This document shows positions 45,520-55,321 of a stretch of 64,000 bases of DNA, one piece after another. Both the position numbers and the translations under genes were made by a program. The notes under the pieces were generated by a model that worked only from the letters and a program-made list of their open reading frames with translations, had not been told where the DNA came from and made no database searches. The stretch covers positions 17,158 through 81,157 of the forward strand of contig CAAGJO010000010.1 in NCBI GenBank assembly GCA_900770285.1. Direction: 5' to 3'. Numbering within the stretch: the first letter of the stretch is position 1; each line of letters starts with the position of its first letter. The DNA comes from Oscillospiraceae bacterium (GTDB lineage: Bacteria > Bacillota > Clostridia > Oscillospirales > Ruminococcaceae).

Positions 45520-46224
45520 ATGATTATAGATTTTCATTCACATATTCTGCCCGCTATTGACGATGGTTCCAGAAGTATTGAAGAATCTGTTGCACTTCTT
45601 GACCATATGGCTGAACACGGCGTTGAAAAAGTTGTTGCCACACCTCATTTCTACATTGAGGAACAAAGCGTTGACAGCTTTGTTGAAAAAAGAAATAACG
45701 CATATGAAAAGCTCAAGCCGTATCTTAAGCCTGAGCATCCTGAAATTCTTTTGGGTGCAGAAGTTCTGTACAGTCCCTTGCTTTCGGGAAATGATACTTT
45801 ATATAAGCTGAAAATTCAAAATACAGATTATCTTTTGCTTGAAATGCCTTATCATGAGCTTACCCCTGAAATTATTGAGGGAGTAGACAAAATCGTTGAT
45901 TTTATGGATTTGAAGCTGGTTATTGCACATATTGAAAGATATCTTCATTTTACCAATTATAAAAGCCTTTGCAGCCTTATGGACCTTGATGTTTTAGGAC
46001 AAATAAACGTTAAATCACTAACATCACGCCAAACAAAAAAGAATTGCTTTAAGCTTATTAAATCCAATTATGTTCAGGTTCTTGGTTCAGATTTTCACCG
46101 TACATCCGATATTGTACCTATGGTTGACGAGGCAGCTGAAATAATTGACAAAAAATTCGGCAGCGGATATACTCATAGTCTTATGAACAATGCTGAACTC
46201 ATACTGAATAATGAAGATTTATAA
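45520..46224 (+). CDS. CpsB/YwqE-type PHP-fold protein-tyrosine phosphatase
   Basis: A 234-residue PHP-fold metallophosphatase. MIIDFHSHILPAIDDGSRS gives the first metal-binding His pair and Asp, ATPHFY the next, and AHIERY and GSDFHRTSD the remaining ligands. The family dephosphorylates bacterial tyrosine kinases that control capsule or exopolysaccharide synthesis. No tyrosine kinase or polysaccharide genes are near, so the target is unknown. ATG at 45520 follows ACAGGTG; a TTG at 45505 is a weaker alternative. It lies 21 bases behind the FeoB-associated gene. Confidence 0.87.
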   Translation: MIIDFHSHILPAIDDGSRSIEESVALLDHMAEHGVEKVVATPHFYIEEQSVDSFVEKRNNAYEKLKPYLKPEHPEILLGAEVLYSPLLSGNDTLYKLKIQNTDYLLLEMPYHELTPEIIEGVDKIVDFMDLKLVIAHIERYLHFTNYKSLCSLMDLDVLGQINVKSLTSRQTKKNCFKLIKSNYVQVLGSDFHRTSDIVPMVDEAAEIIDKKFGSGYTHSLMNNAELILNNEDL

Positions 46225-46324
46225 CTTATTCAGTATATCCCATTCTATAAGTAGGCCGATAATTTTTTAACATGCAGAAATACAAGTCCCTTATTGGAAC
46301 TAATTGTAAATTATAAAAAACCTC

Positions 46325-46353
46325 TTGACATATATTGTTGAGTGTTGTATAAT
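46325..46353 (+). promoter_or_regulatory. Promoter for metK
   Basis: Consensus TTGACA (46325-46330) and TATAAT (46348-46353) are separated by 17 bases, and transcription would start near 46360, just before the riboswitch. The preceding 100 bases after the PHP gene show no supported feature. Confidence 0.9.
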
Positions 46354-46370
46354 TATTTTGAAATTAATAC

Positions 46371-46470
46371 CTTATCAAGAGTGGTGGAGGAACAGGTCCT
46401 ATGAAGCCCGGCAACCTAACTTATTATGTTAAGGTGCCAAATCCTGCGGTATTTCCGAGAGATGAGGATT
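46371..46470 (+). promoter_or_regulatory. SAM-I (S-box) riboswitch before metK
   Basis: The conserved S-box core is present: TATCAAGAGTGGTGGAGG, CTATGAAGCCCGGCAACC, AAGGTGCCAAATCCTGC and GAGATGAG, with CTTATC/GATGAG forming P1. Binding of S-adenosylmethionine should favour the terminator at 46484 and turn off metK. Confidence 0.96.
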
Positions 46471-46483
46471 TTTATAAAAACTC

Positions 46484-46512
46484 AGACGTTTCGGAATGAA
46501 ACGTCTTTTTTA
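46484..46512 (+). terminator. Riboswitch-controlled terminator before metK
   Basis: AGACGTTTC (46484-46492) pairs with GAAACGTCT (46498-46506) around GGAAT and is followed by TTTTTTATTTT, 40 bases before the metK start. It is the expression platform of the SAM riboswitch. Confidence 0.93.
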
Positions 46513-46552
46513 TTTTCTCGTCCTTAAGCTAATCTGGAAAGGAACGATTATT

Positions 46553-47725
46553 ATGTCAAAACAGCTTTTTACTTCTGAATCTGTAACAGAAGGACATCCC
46601 GACAAAATCTGCGATCAGATTTCCGATGCAATTCTTGACGCTCTGCTTGAACAGGATCCCCTTTCAAGAGTTGCCTGCGAAACAGTTACTACAACCGGTT
46701 TTATTATGTGCATGGGAGAAATCTCCACTAAGGCAAACATTGATATACCTCAGATCGCCAGAGATACAGTTATTGAAATTGGATATGACCGTGCAAAATA
46801 CGGCTTTGACGGACATACATGCTCAGTAATGACTACAATAGACAAGCAGTCACCCGACATTGCAATGGGCGTTGACAATGCCCTTGAAGGCAGAGATGTA
46901 AACGCTTTTGATATCGGTGCAGGAGATCAGGGAATTATGTTTGGTTATGCCTGCGACGAAACTCCCGAGTTTATGCCAATGCCAATTTCTCTTGCACACA
47001 AGCTGGCACTTAAGCTTACCGAAGTAAGAAAAGACGGTACGCTTCCTTACCTCCGTCCTGACGGAAAAACACAGGTAACCGTTGAATATGATGACGGAAA
47101 GCCTGCCAGAATTGACACTGTTGTTGTTTCATCACAGCATGACAGTGCGGTTACTCTTGAACAAATAAGAAAAGATATTATTGAAAAGGTTGTAAAAGCA
47201 GTAATTCCTGCACAGCTCCTTGATGAAAATACCAGGTATTTCATTAACCCAACCGGAAGATTCGTTATTGGCGGACCTCAGGGTGACAGTGGTCTTACAG
47301 GCAGAAAAATTATCGTTGACACCTACGGCGGATATGCCCGTCACGGCGGCGGAGCATTCTCAGGAAAAGACCCGACAAAAGTTGACCGTTCTGCAACTTA
47401 TGCGGCAAGATACGTTGCCAAAAATATTGTGGCCGCAGGACTGGCAAAGAAATGCGAGGTTGAGCTTGCATATGCCATTGGCGTTGCTCATCCTGTTTCA
47501 GTATTGATTGACACCTTTGGCACAGGCAAATATTCTGATGAACAGCTTTCAGAAGCAGTTAAAAAGGTCTTTGACCTTCGTCCTGCCGCTATCATTGACT
47601 ACCTGGACCTCAGAAAGCCTCAGTATAAAAAACTTGCAGCTTACGGTCACATGGGACGTGAAGATCTTGGCGTTGCATGGGAGAAAACTGACAGGACCCA
47701 ACAGCTTTTGGATACTTTAAGATAA
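46553..47725 (+). CDS. metK: S-adenosylmethionine synthetase
   Basis: Makes S-adenosylmethionine from methionine and ATP. The 390-residue product has [20 protein letters not shown] at the N-terminus, [12 protein letters not shown] and the loop [19 protein letters not shown] sequence ([19 protein letters not shown]). ATG at 46553 follows AAAGGAACG. The frame is open 19 codons further upstream, into the terminator hairpin, and is rejected. Control is by the SAM riboswitch. Confidence 0.98.
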   Translation: MSKQLFTSESVTEGHPDKICDQISDAILDALLEQDPLSRVACETVTTTGFIMCMGEISTKANIDIPQIARDTVIEIGYDRAKYGFDGHTCSVMTTIDKQSPDIAMGVDNALEGRDVNAFDIGAGDQGIMFGYACDETPEFMPMPISLAHKLALKLTEVRKDGTLPYLRPDGKTQVTVEYDDGKPARIDTVVVSSQHDSAVTLEQIRKDIIEKVVKAVIPAQLLDENTRYFINPTGRFVIGGPQGDSGLTGRKIIVDTYGGYARHGGGAFSGKDPTKVDRSATYAARYVAKNIVAAGLAKKCEVELAYAIGVAHPVSVLIDTFGTGKYSDEQLSEAVKKVFDLRPAAIIDYLDLRKPQYKKLAAYGHMGREDLGVAWEKTDRTQQLLDTLR

Positions 47726-47736
47726 TGAATATTTTT

Positions 47737-47783
47737 CCTCTCAATCGGCAATACTCAAAGTATTACGATTGGGAGGTTTTTTT
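47737..47783 (+). terminator. metK terminator that contains the next gene's ribosome binding site
   Basis: CCTCTCAATCG (47737-47747) pairs with CGATTGGGAGG (47766-47776), continued by AATACT/AGTATT around CAA, giving about 17 pairs. Seven T follow. The 3' arm carries GGGAGG, the only ribosome binding site of the small gene at 47784. Confidence 0.85.
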
Positions 47784-48011
47784 ATGGACAAACTAAGCAA
47801 ATCGATTATTGCAGCTTTTTTGAGCCTGCTGCTTTTAACGCCTTTGGGCAATAACGCAAACGGCAAGAAAATGCTGTTTTCAGGATTCTCACTTGGCTGG
47901 TCTTCAGACATTGATGACAGCAACGACGATATCTTTAAGATTATAGACGGCGAAAGCAAAATAACCTGCTCTTTCAAAATTGCGGAAATAATACACAGAT
48001 TGTTTGATTAG
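47784..48011 (+). CDS. Small predicted secreted or membrane protein, unknown
   Basis: A 75-residue product with a short basic start (MDKLSKS) and a hydrophobic stretch IIAAFLSLLLLTPLG (about 8-22), which fits a signal peptide or single membrane anchor. The remainder is acidic (DIDDSNDD) and without recognised family. GGGAGG lies seven bases before the ATG, but this site is the 3' arm of the metK terminator hairpin. Translation therefore needs that hairpin to be open or the message to start elsewhere. It could also be a non-functional frame. I do not recognise it. Confidence 0.5.
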   Translation: MDKLSKSIIAAFLSLLLLTPLGNNANGKKMLFSGFSLGWSSDIDDSNDDIFKIIDGESKITCSFKIAEIIHRLFD

Positions 48012-48045
48012 TCCTATATTTTGTACTTATATAATTTTAAAGCAG

Positions 48046-48074
48046 TTGACATTTTTTCCTCATCGTGCTAAAAT
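48046..48074 (+). promoter_or_regulatory. Promoter for addB
   Basis: TTGACA (48046-48051) and TAAAAT (48069-48074) with a 17-base spacer lie 31 bases before addB. CGGAGGA precedes the ATG. Confidence 0.75.
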
Positions 48075-48105
48075 TATCTTAACAGCTTTGTACGGAGGAA
48101 TATAT

Positions 48106-51100
48106 ATGCTGAACTTGATTACCGGTGCAAATCACACCAACAAGGATAAAATTTTTATAGATTTAATCAAAGAGAAGGCGGAAATGGACAAGGATATTCT
48201 TGTAATTATCCCTGACCAGTTTTCTTTGGAATACGATAAAAAGCTATACTCCGCTCTGGGAGCAAAGCTTTTTAACAAAATCAAAGCTGTAGGATTTAAC
48301 CGCCTTGCTGAGCTGATTTCTAAAGAATACGGTTCAAATTCAACTGAAAATGCTGATAAAAATGCCGTAATAATTTGCATGTACAAAGCAATACGAGCTT
48401 TCAGAAAATCAGGTAATGTAAAATTTTACGAAAAATCCCTGCATAAGAGTTCTTTTATTTCTGAAATTATCGGAATAATAGATAATTTTTCACACTCGGG
48501 ACTGACTTACCAGGACTTGGAAATTTCAGCCTCTCAAGCTGACGGAAGTCTTGCGTTAAAACTTTATGATATCTCACAGATATATAAGCTTTTCAATCAG
48601 GAACTGGAAAATGCTCAGCTGAAAATGCCTGTTACTGCTATTGAAGAATGTGCTGAAATCGCCGAAGAAAACAGCTGTTTTATCGGAAAAGAAATATTCA
48701 TTAACGCATTTTCTGATTTTTCTGCTGATGAATATAAGCTATTGAGATGTTTGCTCAGACAGGCTGATAATGTAACGGCATTGCTGACAATATCTCATGA
48801 AAATCTTGCAAAAACAAACCAATCCCCGTTTTCACAGACTATCAGAACTGCAAACAGTTTCAAGCGTACAGCTTCAGAACTGGGCATTGAAATAAACGAG
48901 ACTGAAATTTATAATCAGGGCAGCTTGAAATGTTCAGCCGAAATATATCACATTGACGAGAACTTGTACTGCACAAAATGTGAAAAGCTGCCGCAGAGCA
49001 AAAATATAAAACTGATTTCAGCCAATGAACCCTATGAAGAAACTGAATATGTCGCCGCTGAAATCTGCCGGCTTGTCCGTGAGGAAAACTACAGATACAA
49101 AGATATTGCTGTTCTTGCCGGAAACCTCGGGGATATCTCATCAATTATTGAAGGCACGTTTCAAAGATATGAACTGCCCTATTTTATAGATATGAAAAAA
49201 AAAGCGGCGCAGTCTGCACCAATAATTTATATAAACAGCATATTTGAATGTCTGCTGACTAAAACGTGGAATACTGAAAAAATACTAAAATACATTAAAT
49301 CGCCCTTTGCCGACTTTATGGATTATGACATTTATGACCTGGAAAGCTACTGCATTACATGGAACGTAAACGGCGATATGTGGCTTTCAGATTTTACGGC
49401 ACCGGTTGGAAATTCAAGTTCTTTGGAAAGAATCAACGAAACAAGACGCAGAATCATTGAGCCTTTAGCTGAATTCAGAACTGCATCATCAAACAGCAGT
49501 GCCAAAGAAATATGCAAAGCTTTTTATACTTTTCTGGATAAAATCGGACTTTCACAGCAGATGTTCTCAAAAATCAAATTAGCAACAACTATGGATGAAA
49601 CAGGAGAATTACAGCAGTCAAGAGAGCTAAAACAGCTTTGGTCGGCAATTTTGTCTGCAATTTCTGCTATTTACACCAATATGGGCGATGAAATTGTATC
49701 ATTGAGAGAATTTTATGGAATTTTCAAACTGATGATTTCCCAGATATCCGTTTCACAGCCACCGCAAAAAGCTGACTGCGTGAGAATAGCTGCAACAGAC
49801 CATTCAAGGCTTTCGGATATTAAAGCAGCATTTGTCATTGAAGTATGTGACAGGATTTTCCCATCACCAATTCACAGAAACAGTTTGCTTTCTATTAAGG
49901 ATATCAAAAATCTTAATGAAATGGGTGTGGAATTTTCAGATTCGCCTAAAAATCAACTTGCAAGCGAACGTTTCAATGTGTACAATTCCCTTACGCTTCC
50001 GTCTGATAAGCTATATGTTTCCTATTCAGAATCTGACACAAAAGGAAATTTGCAAAATTACTCCTCCATTTTTCCTATGATACATAAAATGTTTGACATT
50101 CAGGTACAGAAAATCCAGGATATTGACATTGAATTTTTCTGCTGTTCATACCGTACGGCATTATACAAATTCTTAGAAAAGCAAAATGACCGCAGAACAA
50201 ACATATCTTCTGTACGTGAATCAATAAATACATCAAAAGATTATTCCCAAAAGCTTGACAGTATTCTTAAAAGCGCTCAAAAAACTGTACATCAGCTTTC
50301 ACAAGATAATGCTGAAAAATTGCTGCTGCCCCAGGAATTAAATATGTCAGCAACCAAAATTGACAACTATTATTCCTGCCCATTTATGTATTATTGCAAA
50401 TATGGTTTAAGACTTAAATCTCCAAGTTCTGTAAAAATCGACCATCAAAGCACCGGAAATCTTATTCATAACTGTTTTGAAAATATCATGAGCAGCGAAT
50501 CAGAAGGAAAACGTGTTTACAATAAAGATTTTCTTAACTTTTCAGATGACCAAATTCATAAGCTTATTGACGATTATTTCAGCAGTTATATTAATGAAAA
50601 TCTGGGCGGAGATTTCGGTAAAAACGCCACCTTCCGTGAAAATCTCCTTCAGGTTAAAGAGAAAGCATTCTATGCTTTGAAAAATATTCAAACTGAGCTT
50701 GAAAATTGTCTGTTCGTTCCAACCGCATTTGAATATAATCTGACTAAAACAAACGGTGAATCCATACTGAAAATTCAGGTCGATGATGACATAAGCATTA
50801 ATATTCGCGGAAGCATAGACCGTGCTGATATCTATACTGCAGACAGCGGTGAAAAATTTGTGCGAATTGTAGATTATAAAACAGGTTCTACCACCCTGAG
50901 CCTTGAAGATTTATACAACGGACTTAATTTGCAAATGCTGGTTTATCTGTTAGCAATAACACAAAATATCAATGATATAAATACTGACGGACAGCTTAAA
51001 CCTGCGGGAATTTTGTACTCACATATCGGACTTCCTGATGCCGATATATCCCCTGCAGAAATTGAGTCGCTTAAAAGCAATGACACACTGGACGAAAAAT

Positions 51101-51483
51101 TGAAGATAAAACGTGCGTCAATCATGAAACCGGACGGTATGATTATTGACAATGAATTTACTCTTAATGCTTTAAACAAAAATCTGAATATGGTATTTAC
51201 CCCATTAAAAACTAGGGGGAAAAACAATGCACTTGTTACAGAATCATATTTCTATGGCATTCAGATGTTTGCTTTAAAGAAAATCAATGAAATGGCTGTA
51301 AAACTCAAAGAAGGAAAAATCCCTGCCGATCCTATTCAATCATCAAAGCACTTAACCTGTAGTTATTGTGAGTTTTGGGCCATTTGTGGTAACAGTTCCC
51401 CAAAGGAACCTAAGACCTCTTGCAAAGATGATATTGTCAAACTCAATTCAGAAATTGACCAACTTCTCAACCACAACATATAA
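48106..51483 (+). CDS. addB: ATP-dependent nuclease subunit B (AddB)
   Basis: Subunit of the AddAB helicase-nuclease that resects double-strand breaks and loads recombination at Chi-like sites. The 1125-residue chain begins with a degenerate Walker A (LITGANHTNKDK), as in AddB. The body is helicase-like, and the C-terminal RecB-type nuclease contains IVDYKTGS and LQMLVYLLAI. Four cysteines that hold the 4Fe-4S cluster are present: one in YSCPFMYYC and three at the end in TCSYCEFWAIC (near 1085-1094). No addA follows; the next gene is on the other strand. Confidence 0.93.
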   Translation: MLNLITGANHTNKDKIFIDLIKEKAEMDKDILVIIPDQFSLEYDKKLYSALGAKLFNKIKAVGFNRLAELISKEYGSNSTENADKNAVIICMYKAIRAFRKSGNVKFYEKSLHKSSFISEIIGIIDNFSHSGLTYQDLEISASQADGSLALKLYDISQIYKLFNQELENAQLKMPVTAIEECAEIAEENSCFIGKEIFINAFSDFSADEYKLLRCLLRQADNVTALLTISHENLAKTNQSPFSQTIRTANSFKRTASELGIEINETEIYNQGSLKCSAEIYHIDENLYCTKCEKLPQSKNIKLISANEPYEETEYVAAEICRLVREENYRYKDIAVLAGNLGDISSIIEGTFQRYELPYFIDMKKKAAQSAPIIYINSIFECLLTKTWNTEKILKYIKSPFADFMDYDIYDLESYCITWNVNGDMWLSDFTAPVGNSSSLERINETRRRIIEPLAEFRTASSNSSAKEICKAFYTFLDKIGLSQQMFSKIKLATTMDETGELQQSRELKQLWSAILSAISAIYTNMGDEIVSLREFYGIFKLMISQISVSQPPQKADCVRIAATDHSRLSDIKAAFVIEVCDRIFPSPIHRNSLLSIKDIKNLNEMGVEFSDSPKNQLASERFNVYNSLTLPSDKLYVSYSESDTKGNLQNYSSIFPMIHKMFDIQVQKIQDIDIEFFCCSYRTALYKFLEKQNDRRTNISSVRESINTSKDYSQKLDSILKSAQKTVHQLSQDNAEKLLLPQELNMSATKIDNYYSCPFMYYCKYGLRLKSPSSVKIDHQSTGNLIHNCFENIMSSESEGKRVYNKDFLNFSDDQIHKLIDDYFSSYINENLGGDFGKNATFRENLLQVKEKAFYALKNIQTELENCLFVPTAFEYNLTKTNGESILKIQVDDDISINIRGSIDRADIYTADSGEKFVRIVDYKTGSTTLSLEDLYNGLNLQMLVYLLAITQNINDINTDGQLKPAGILYSHIGLPDADISPAEIESLKSNDTLDEKLKIKRASIMKPDGMIIDNEFTLNALNKNLNMVFTPLKTRGKNNALVTESYFYGIQMFALKKINEMAVKLKEGKIPADPIQSSKHLTCSYCEFWAICGNSSPKEPKTSCKDDIVKLNSEIDQLLNHNI

Positions 51484-51484
51484 C

Positions 51485-51518
51485 AAAAAGGCTGTTGCAT
51501 AATTGCAGCAGCCTTTTT
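51485..51518. terminator. Bidirectional terminator between addB and GH26
   Basis: AAAAAGGCTGTTGC (from 51485) pairs with GCAGCAGCCTTTTT (to 51518) around ATAATT, with one mismatch. It serves both convergent genes. Confidence 0.92.
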
Positions 51519-51527
51519 AAATATTAA

Positions 51528-53855
51528 TTATTTTTTCTTTTTATTAATCAAAACTATTACAGCAGCCAATCCAAGACCAATTGTTGATAGTGCCTTAACA
51601 CCGGTTGAAACTCCGTTGTCAGTTCCGCCGCTGACTGTAATATTAGTTGGTGTATTAGTGTTTGGAATTACGGTCGGATTTGTTTTATTTCCCGGATCAA
51701 TCTTAGTTGGTGCTGGCGTGTCCGGCTTTGAACTTGAATCAGGCTCTTCCTCTTTGCCCTCATTGGTTTTAGTAAGAATTATTGATGAATATTCACCATA
51801 AACATTAGTGCCGTTTACTGCACTGAAGGCTCTTACTTTAAACTTATAAGAAGTTGACGGCTTTAATCCTTTGCACTCGTATGAATTTGTATCTGCTATT
51901 GGAACTGAAATCTGTTTAGCATTATTATCCATAACTACAACTTCATATTTATCAGCACCTTCAACTGCGTCCCATGTGAGCTTGACTGAATTTGCTGATT
52001 TAGCAGAAGCTTTAAGATTATTAACCTTTGCAGGAATAACTGTTATCTTAGCAGTTGCTGTTTTTCCGTTGGAAATCTTACATGTAATTGTAGCAGAGCC
52101 GAAAGCTTTAGCAGTTACCAGACCGTTCTCAACAGTTGCAATCTTTTCGTCAGAAGATGTCCATGTTGGAATTTCTGTTGAATTCTGCGGCTCAAGACTT
52201 GCAACGATTTTTAATGTTTCCCCGATATTAATTGTTGCGTCTTTTATATCAAGTTTTATATCTGTTGCAGGAGTATCATTAGGAATTGGATATGTAGAAA
52301 GGTCTGGAAGTTCTGACAAAGTTATAATCTTATCACTGTTATAAACTTTTTTCCACATTGATTTATTATCATCATCATTAAACTTTCCATTTACGGAATA
52401 ATCACCGCTCCATGAAGTAAAATAACTCCATTTAGCATTGATATCAAACTGCTTTTCAGGTTCCATCAATGTTCCGTTTTCTGTAACAGCCACAATTTTA
52501 GGTGCTGTTGTATATTCATTTGCCTGTCTGAATTTATTCTTGTTTGGCTGGAAATCATTAGCTAAATTATATATATCCTCACCGATAATATCTACATATT
52601 CATCTCCCGGATAATAATCCTTATCCTGTCCGTTCCATACCCAGATCAGGTTATTTACGCCATTAACGTTTGTAATGCGGTCATACATCAATCTGTAGAG
52701 CTTGACATATGCGTCTCCGCCGCCTTCGCCCCACCAGAACCAGGTGTTGCCGCCGCCGCTTCCGCCGCCTTCATGCAACGGTCTGAACAATACAGGGATA
52801 TTCTTATCCTGAAGCACTTTCAGCTGCTGTGCCACATAATCAATATCATCAACAAGCATTTTATATTCTTTGCAGCTTGGATCATTCATTATTTTTGCCA
52901 GGTCAAATTTGGTTAAATCAACATTTCTGGAATAGAATGCACCCCACCAACGTGGACTTCCATTATCTGTTCCGCTCTTTAAATATTCATCCCACATTCT
53001 CCAGTGCCAGCAGAATGCAACGATTCCGCCTTTATCGGAAACCTCAATAGCCTTTTCAATAGATCCGCCCTGTGACTGATGTTCTTCAACACTTGAACGT
53101 GAATAATCCATCAGATCAAGACCGATAATTGCAGGCTCTTCACCGGTCAGTTCTTTAATGCTCTTAACATCATAGCCGTTATAGCCCATGTCAGACTGCT
53201 GTCCTGAAATTGTATATTTGCCGTAGCTGTCCTTAAGATACTGATACAGACGCTTTGTATTGGCAGTTGCATTTTTATTAACAAGAGTATTTGATTTAAC
53301 AGCTGAATAGTAATCCTTGTATGTATCAGGATCTTTTTCAACAGTAAAGTAGTCACCGTTAAAATAGCCCCATGTTGCGACAATAGTCAAAGTGTTTTTG
53401 CCTTTTGTCAGCTTGACATCACTGATTTTTGAAGCAGAAAATTCTCCTTCCTTTGAAGTGAATTCTCCGTATTCCTCGCCGTTAACTTCAATATTATTTT
53501 TCTTTAAACCGTGTCCTTTGTCAGAATTTGAATAAATAGTTACGGTATAATAATCAGTCTGATCTACATTTATATCATAGCTTATCTCAAAATCCTGAGA
53601 ATTAAATTTTACATATTGACCGCCTGAAGCTTTTTCGTCATCGATCTTTTCACTATATTTATCTTTACTAGGATCTTCGACTTGTTCTTTCCACTTACCT
53701 TTGGTCAATGTACCGCTTTCAATTTCAATCTTTTGGGTTAAAGACGTACTTTCTTTTTCATCTCCAACTGCTGTTATAAGCACTGAAGGGATTGCCGCAG
53801 TAAGACAAGCTATAGATGCTGCTATAGCCGTTATCTTCTTCCAAACTTTCAGCAT
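51528..53855 (-). CDS. Secreted, membrane-anchored GH26 beta-mannanase
   Basis: A 775-residue extracellular endo-mannanase candidate. Order: signal peptide (1-30); CBM35/CBM6-like beta-sandwich (about 42-172); GH26 catalytic domain (about 185-515) with the acid/base Glu 362 in LFRPLHEGGG and the probable nucleophile Glu 459 in AVTENG; Big-2 Ig-like domain (530-606); FN3 domain (608-698); Pro/Thr/Ser-rich linker; and a C-terminal membrane helix (about 752-770) ending in KKKK. There is no LPXTG and no dockerin, so it is likely held by the membrane helix. Substrate (mannan or related glucomannan) is inferred from the family. It is a single-gene unit with its own promoter. Confidence 0.92.
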   Translation of the reverse strand: MLKVWKKITAIAASIACLTAAIPSVLITAVGDEKESTSLTQKIEIESGTLTKGKWKEQVEDPSKDKYSEKIDDEKASGGQYVKFNSQDFEISYDINVDQTDYYTVTIYSNSDKGHGLKKNNIEVNGEEYGEFTSKEGEFSASKISDVKLTKGKNTLTIVATWGYFNGDYFTVEKDPDTYKDYYSAVKSNTLVNKNATANTKRLYQYLKDSYGKYTISGQQSDMGYNGYDVKSIKELTGEEPAIIGLDLMDYSRSSVEEHQSQGGSIEKAIEVSDKGGIVAFCWHWRMWDEYLKSGTDNGSPRWWGAFYSRNVDLTKFDLAKIMNDPSCKEYKMLVDDIDYVAQQLKVLQDKNIPVLFRPLHEGGGSGGGNTWFWWGEGGGDAYVKLYRLMYDRITNVNGVNNLIWVWNGQDKDYYPGDEYVDIIGEDIYNLANDFQPNKNKFRQANEYTTAPKIVAVTENGTLMEPEKQFDINAKWSYFTSWSGDYSVNGKFNDDDNKSMWKKVYNSDKIITLSELPDLSTYPIPNDTPATDIKLDIKDATINIGETLKIVASLEPQNSTEIPTWTSSDEKIATVENGLVTAKAFGSATITCKISNGKTATAKITVIPAKVNNLKASAKSANSVKLTWDAVEGADKYEVVVMDNNAKQISVPIADTNSYECKGLKPSTSYKFKVRAFSAVNGTNVYGEYSSIILTKTNEGKEEEPDSSSKPDTPAPTKIDPGNKTNPTVIPNTNTPTNITVSGGTDNGVSTGVKALSTIGLGLAAVIVLINKKKK

Positions 53856-53893
53856 ATTTATCCTCCTAATAAATTATTAATCTACACATTAAT

Positions 53894-53922
53894 ATGATAA
53901 CATATTTTATCAAAAAAGTAAA
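53894..53922 (-). promoter_or_regulatory. Promoter for the GH26 gene
   Basis: On the minus strand TTTACT and TATCAT with a 17-base spacer lie about 40 bases before the start codon. A TAGGAGG ribosome binding site follows. Confidence 0.75.
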
Positions 53923-53981
53923 GCAAATAGAAATTTTTTTACACAAAAATATACACAAAAATGTCTTTATAATTTTGTTAC

Positions 53982-55229
53982 TTATTCATATAAAGGATAT
54001 TTGCTGCAAATTTCTGTTACACCTTTGCGGATTTCATCTGCCTTATTGTCGAAGTCAGTTGCTGCAAGATATATATACTCTGCAATTTTATCCATATCTT
54101 CCTCAACAAGACCTCTGGTAGTAACGGCAGGTGTTCCGATTCTCACGCCGCTTGTAACAAACGGACTTTGAGGGTCATTCGGAACAGCATTCTTATTGAC
54201 TGTGATATAAACCTGATCAAGTTTCTTTTCAAGCTCCTTACCCGTAATATTAAATGACTGCAAATCAACAAGCATAAGATGATTATCTGTGCCGCCCGAA
54301 ACGAGATTAAATCCACGCTTTGTAAGACCGTTTGCAAGAGCCTGAGCATTCTTTACCACCTGATCGGCATATTCTGTAAATTCAGGTTTCAGAGCCTCGC
54401 CGAAGCAGACAGCTTTAGCAGCAATAATGTGCATAAGAGGGCCTCCCTGTGTTCCCGGGAAAATAGCCTTATTGATCTTCTTGATTATATCCTCGCTGTT
54501 TGTAAGGATAAGTCCGCCTCTCGGACCTCTTAATGTCTTATGAGTTGTAGTTGTTACAACATCTGCATATGGAACAGGAGAAGGATGTTTTCCGCCTGCA
54601 ACAAGGCCTGCAATATGAGCCATATCAACCATAAACAAAGCGCCAACGCTATGCGCAATATTTGCAATTCTCTCAAAATCAATAATTCTTGGATATGCTG
54701 ATGCACCTGCAACAATCAACTTTGGTTTGTTTTCTTTTGCAAGCTTTTCAAGCTGGTCATAATCTAAAAAGCCGTTTTCGTCAAGGCCGTATGAGACAAA
54801 ATTATAATTCTTGCCTGACATATTTACCGGTGAACCATGTGTAAGATGACCGCCGTCTGCAAGGCTCATACCGAGAATAGTATCTCCAACGTCGCAGAGG
54901 GCAAAATATGTAGCAAGGTTAGCCTGTGCGCCTGAATGGGGCTGAACATTTGCATATTTAGCACCGAAAAGTTTGCAAGCTCTTTCAATAGCAATATTTT
55001 CAACTACGTCAACGCATTCGCAGCCGCCATAGTATCTTTTTCCGGAATAGCCTTCAGCGTATTTATTAGTAAGAGCACTGCCCATTGCAGCCATAACAGC
55101 AGGTGAAACAATATTTTCACTGGCAATAAGCTCCAGATTTCTTCTTTGACGGGCAAGCTCAGAATTCATAGCTTCTCCCACTTCTTTATCGTACTGCTCA
55201 ACAAAACCAATAGTATCAACAATCTTCAT
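53982..55229 (-). CDS. glyA: Serine hydroxymethyltransferase
   Basis: PLP enzyme that converts serine and tetrahydrofolate to glycine and methylene-THF. The 415-residue protein has [20 protein letters not shown] (substrate region) and the PLP-lysine in [18 protein letters not shown] near 223-240. ATG at 55229 follows AAGGAG; the open frame upstream reads into the leader without a ribosome binding site. It is a single gene with its own promoter and no obvious hairpin terminator. Confidence 0.98.
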   Translation of the reverse strand: MKIVDTIGFVEQYDKEVGEAMNSELARQRRNLELIASENIVSPAVMAAMGSALTNKYAEGYSGKRYYGGCECVDVVENIAIERACKLFGAKYANVQPHSGAQANLATYFALCDVGDTILGMSLADGGHLTHGSPVNMSGKNYNFVSYGLDENGFLDYDQLEKLAKENKPKLIVAGASAYPRIIDFERIANIAHSVGALFMVDMAHIAGLVAGGKHPSPVPYADVVTTTTHKTLRGPRGGLILTNSEDIIKKINKAIFPGTQGGPLMHIIAAKAVCFGEALKPEFTEYADQVVKNAQALANGLTKRGFNLVSGGTDNHLMLVDLQSFNITGKELEKKLDQVYITVNKNAVPNDPQSPFVTSGVRIGTPAVTTRGLVEEDMDKIAEYIYLAATDFDNKADEIRKGVTEICSKYPLYE

Positions 55230-55277
55230 TTTTATTCTCCTTATTCTATCAATTCGATTATACAACTAATTACATTA

Positions 55278-55306
55278 ATTATACTATATTTTTATATATA
55301 TTTCAA
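55278..55306 (-). promoter_or_regulatory. Promoter for glyA
   Basis: On the minus strand TTGAAA and TATAAT are spaced by 17 bases, about 50 bases before glyA. Confidence 0.8.
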
Positions 55307-55321
55307 GTGCTTTTTGTATTT

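Noticed and set aside
48004..48105. Earlier start for addB
   Set aside because: It would include the promoter at 48046-48074; CGGAGGA precedes the ATG at 48106.
51528..51640. LPXTG sortase signal at the end of the GH26 protein
   Set aside because: No LPXTG or close variant precedes the hydrophobic helix; only a helix and Lys tail are seen.
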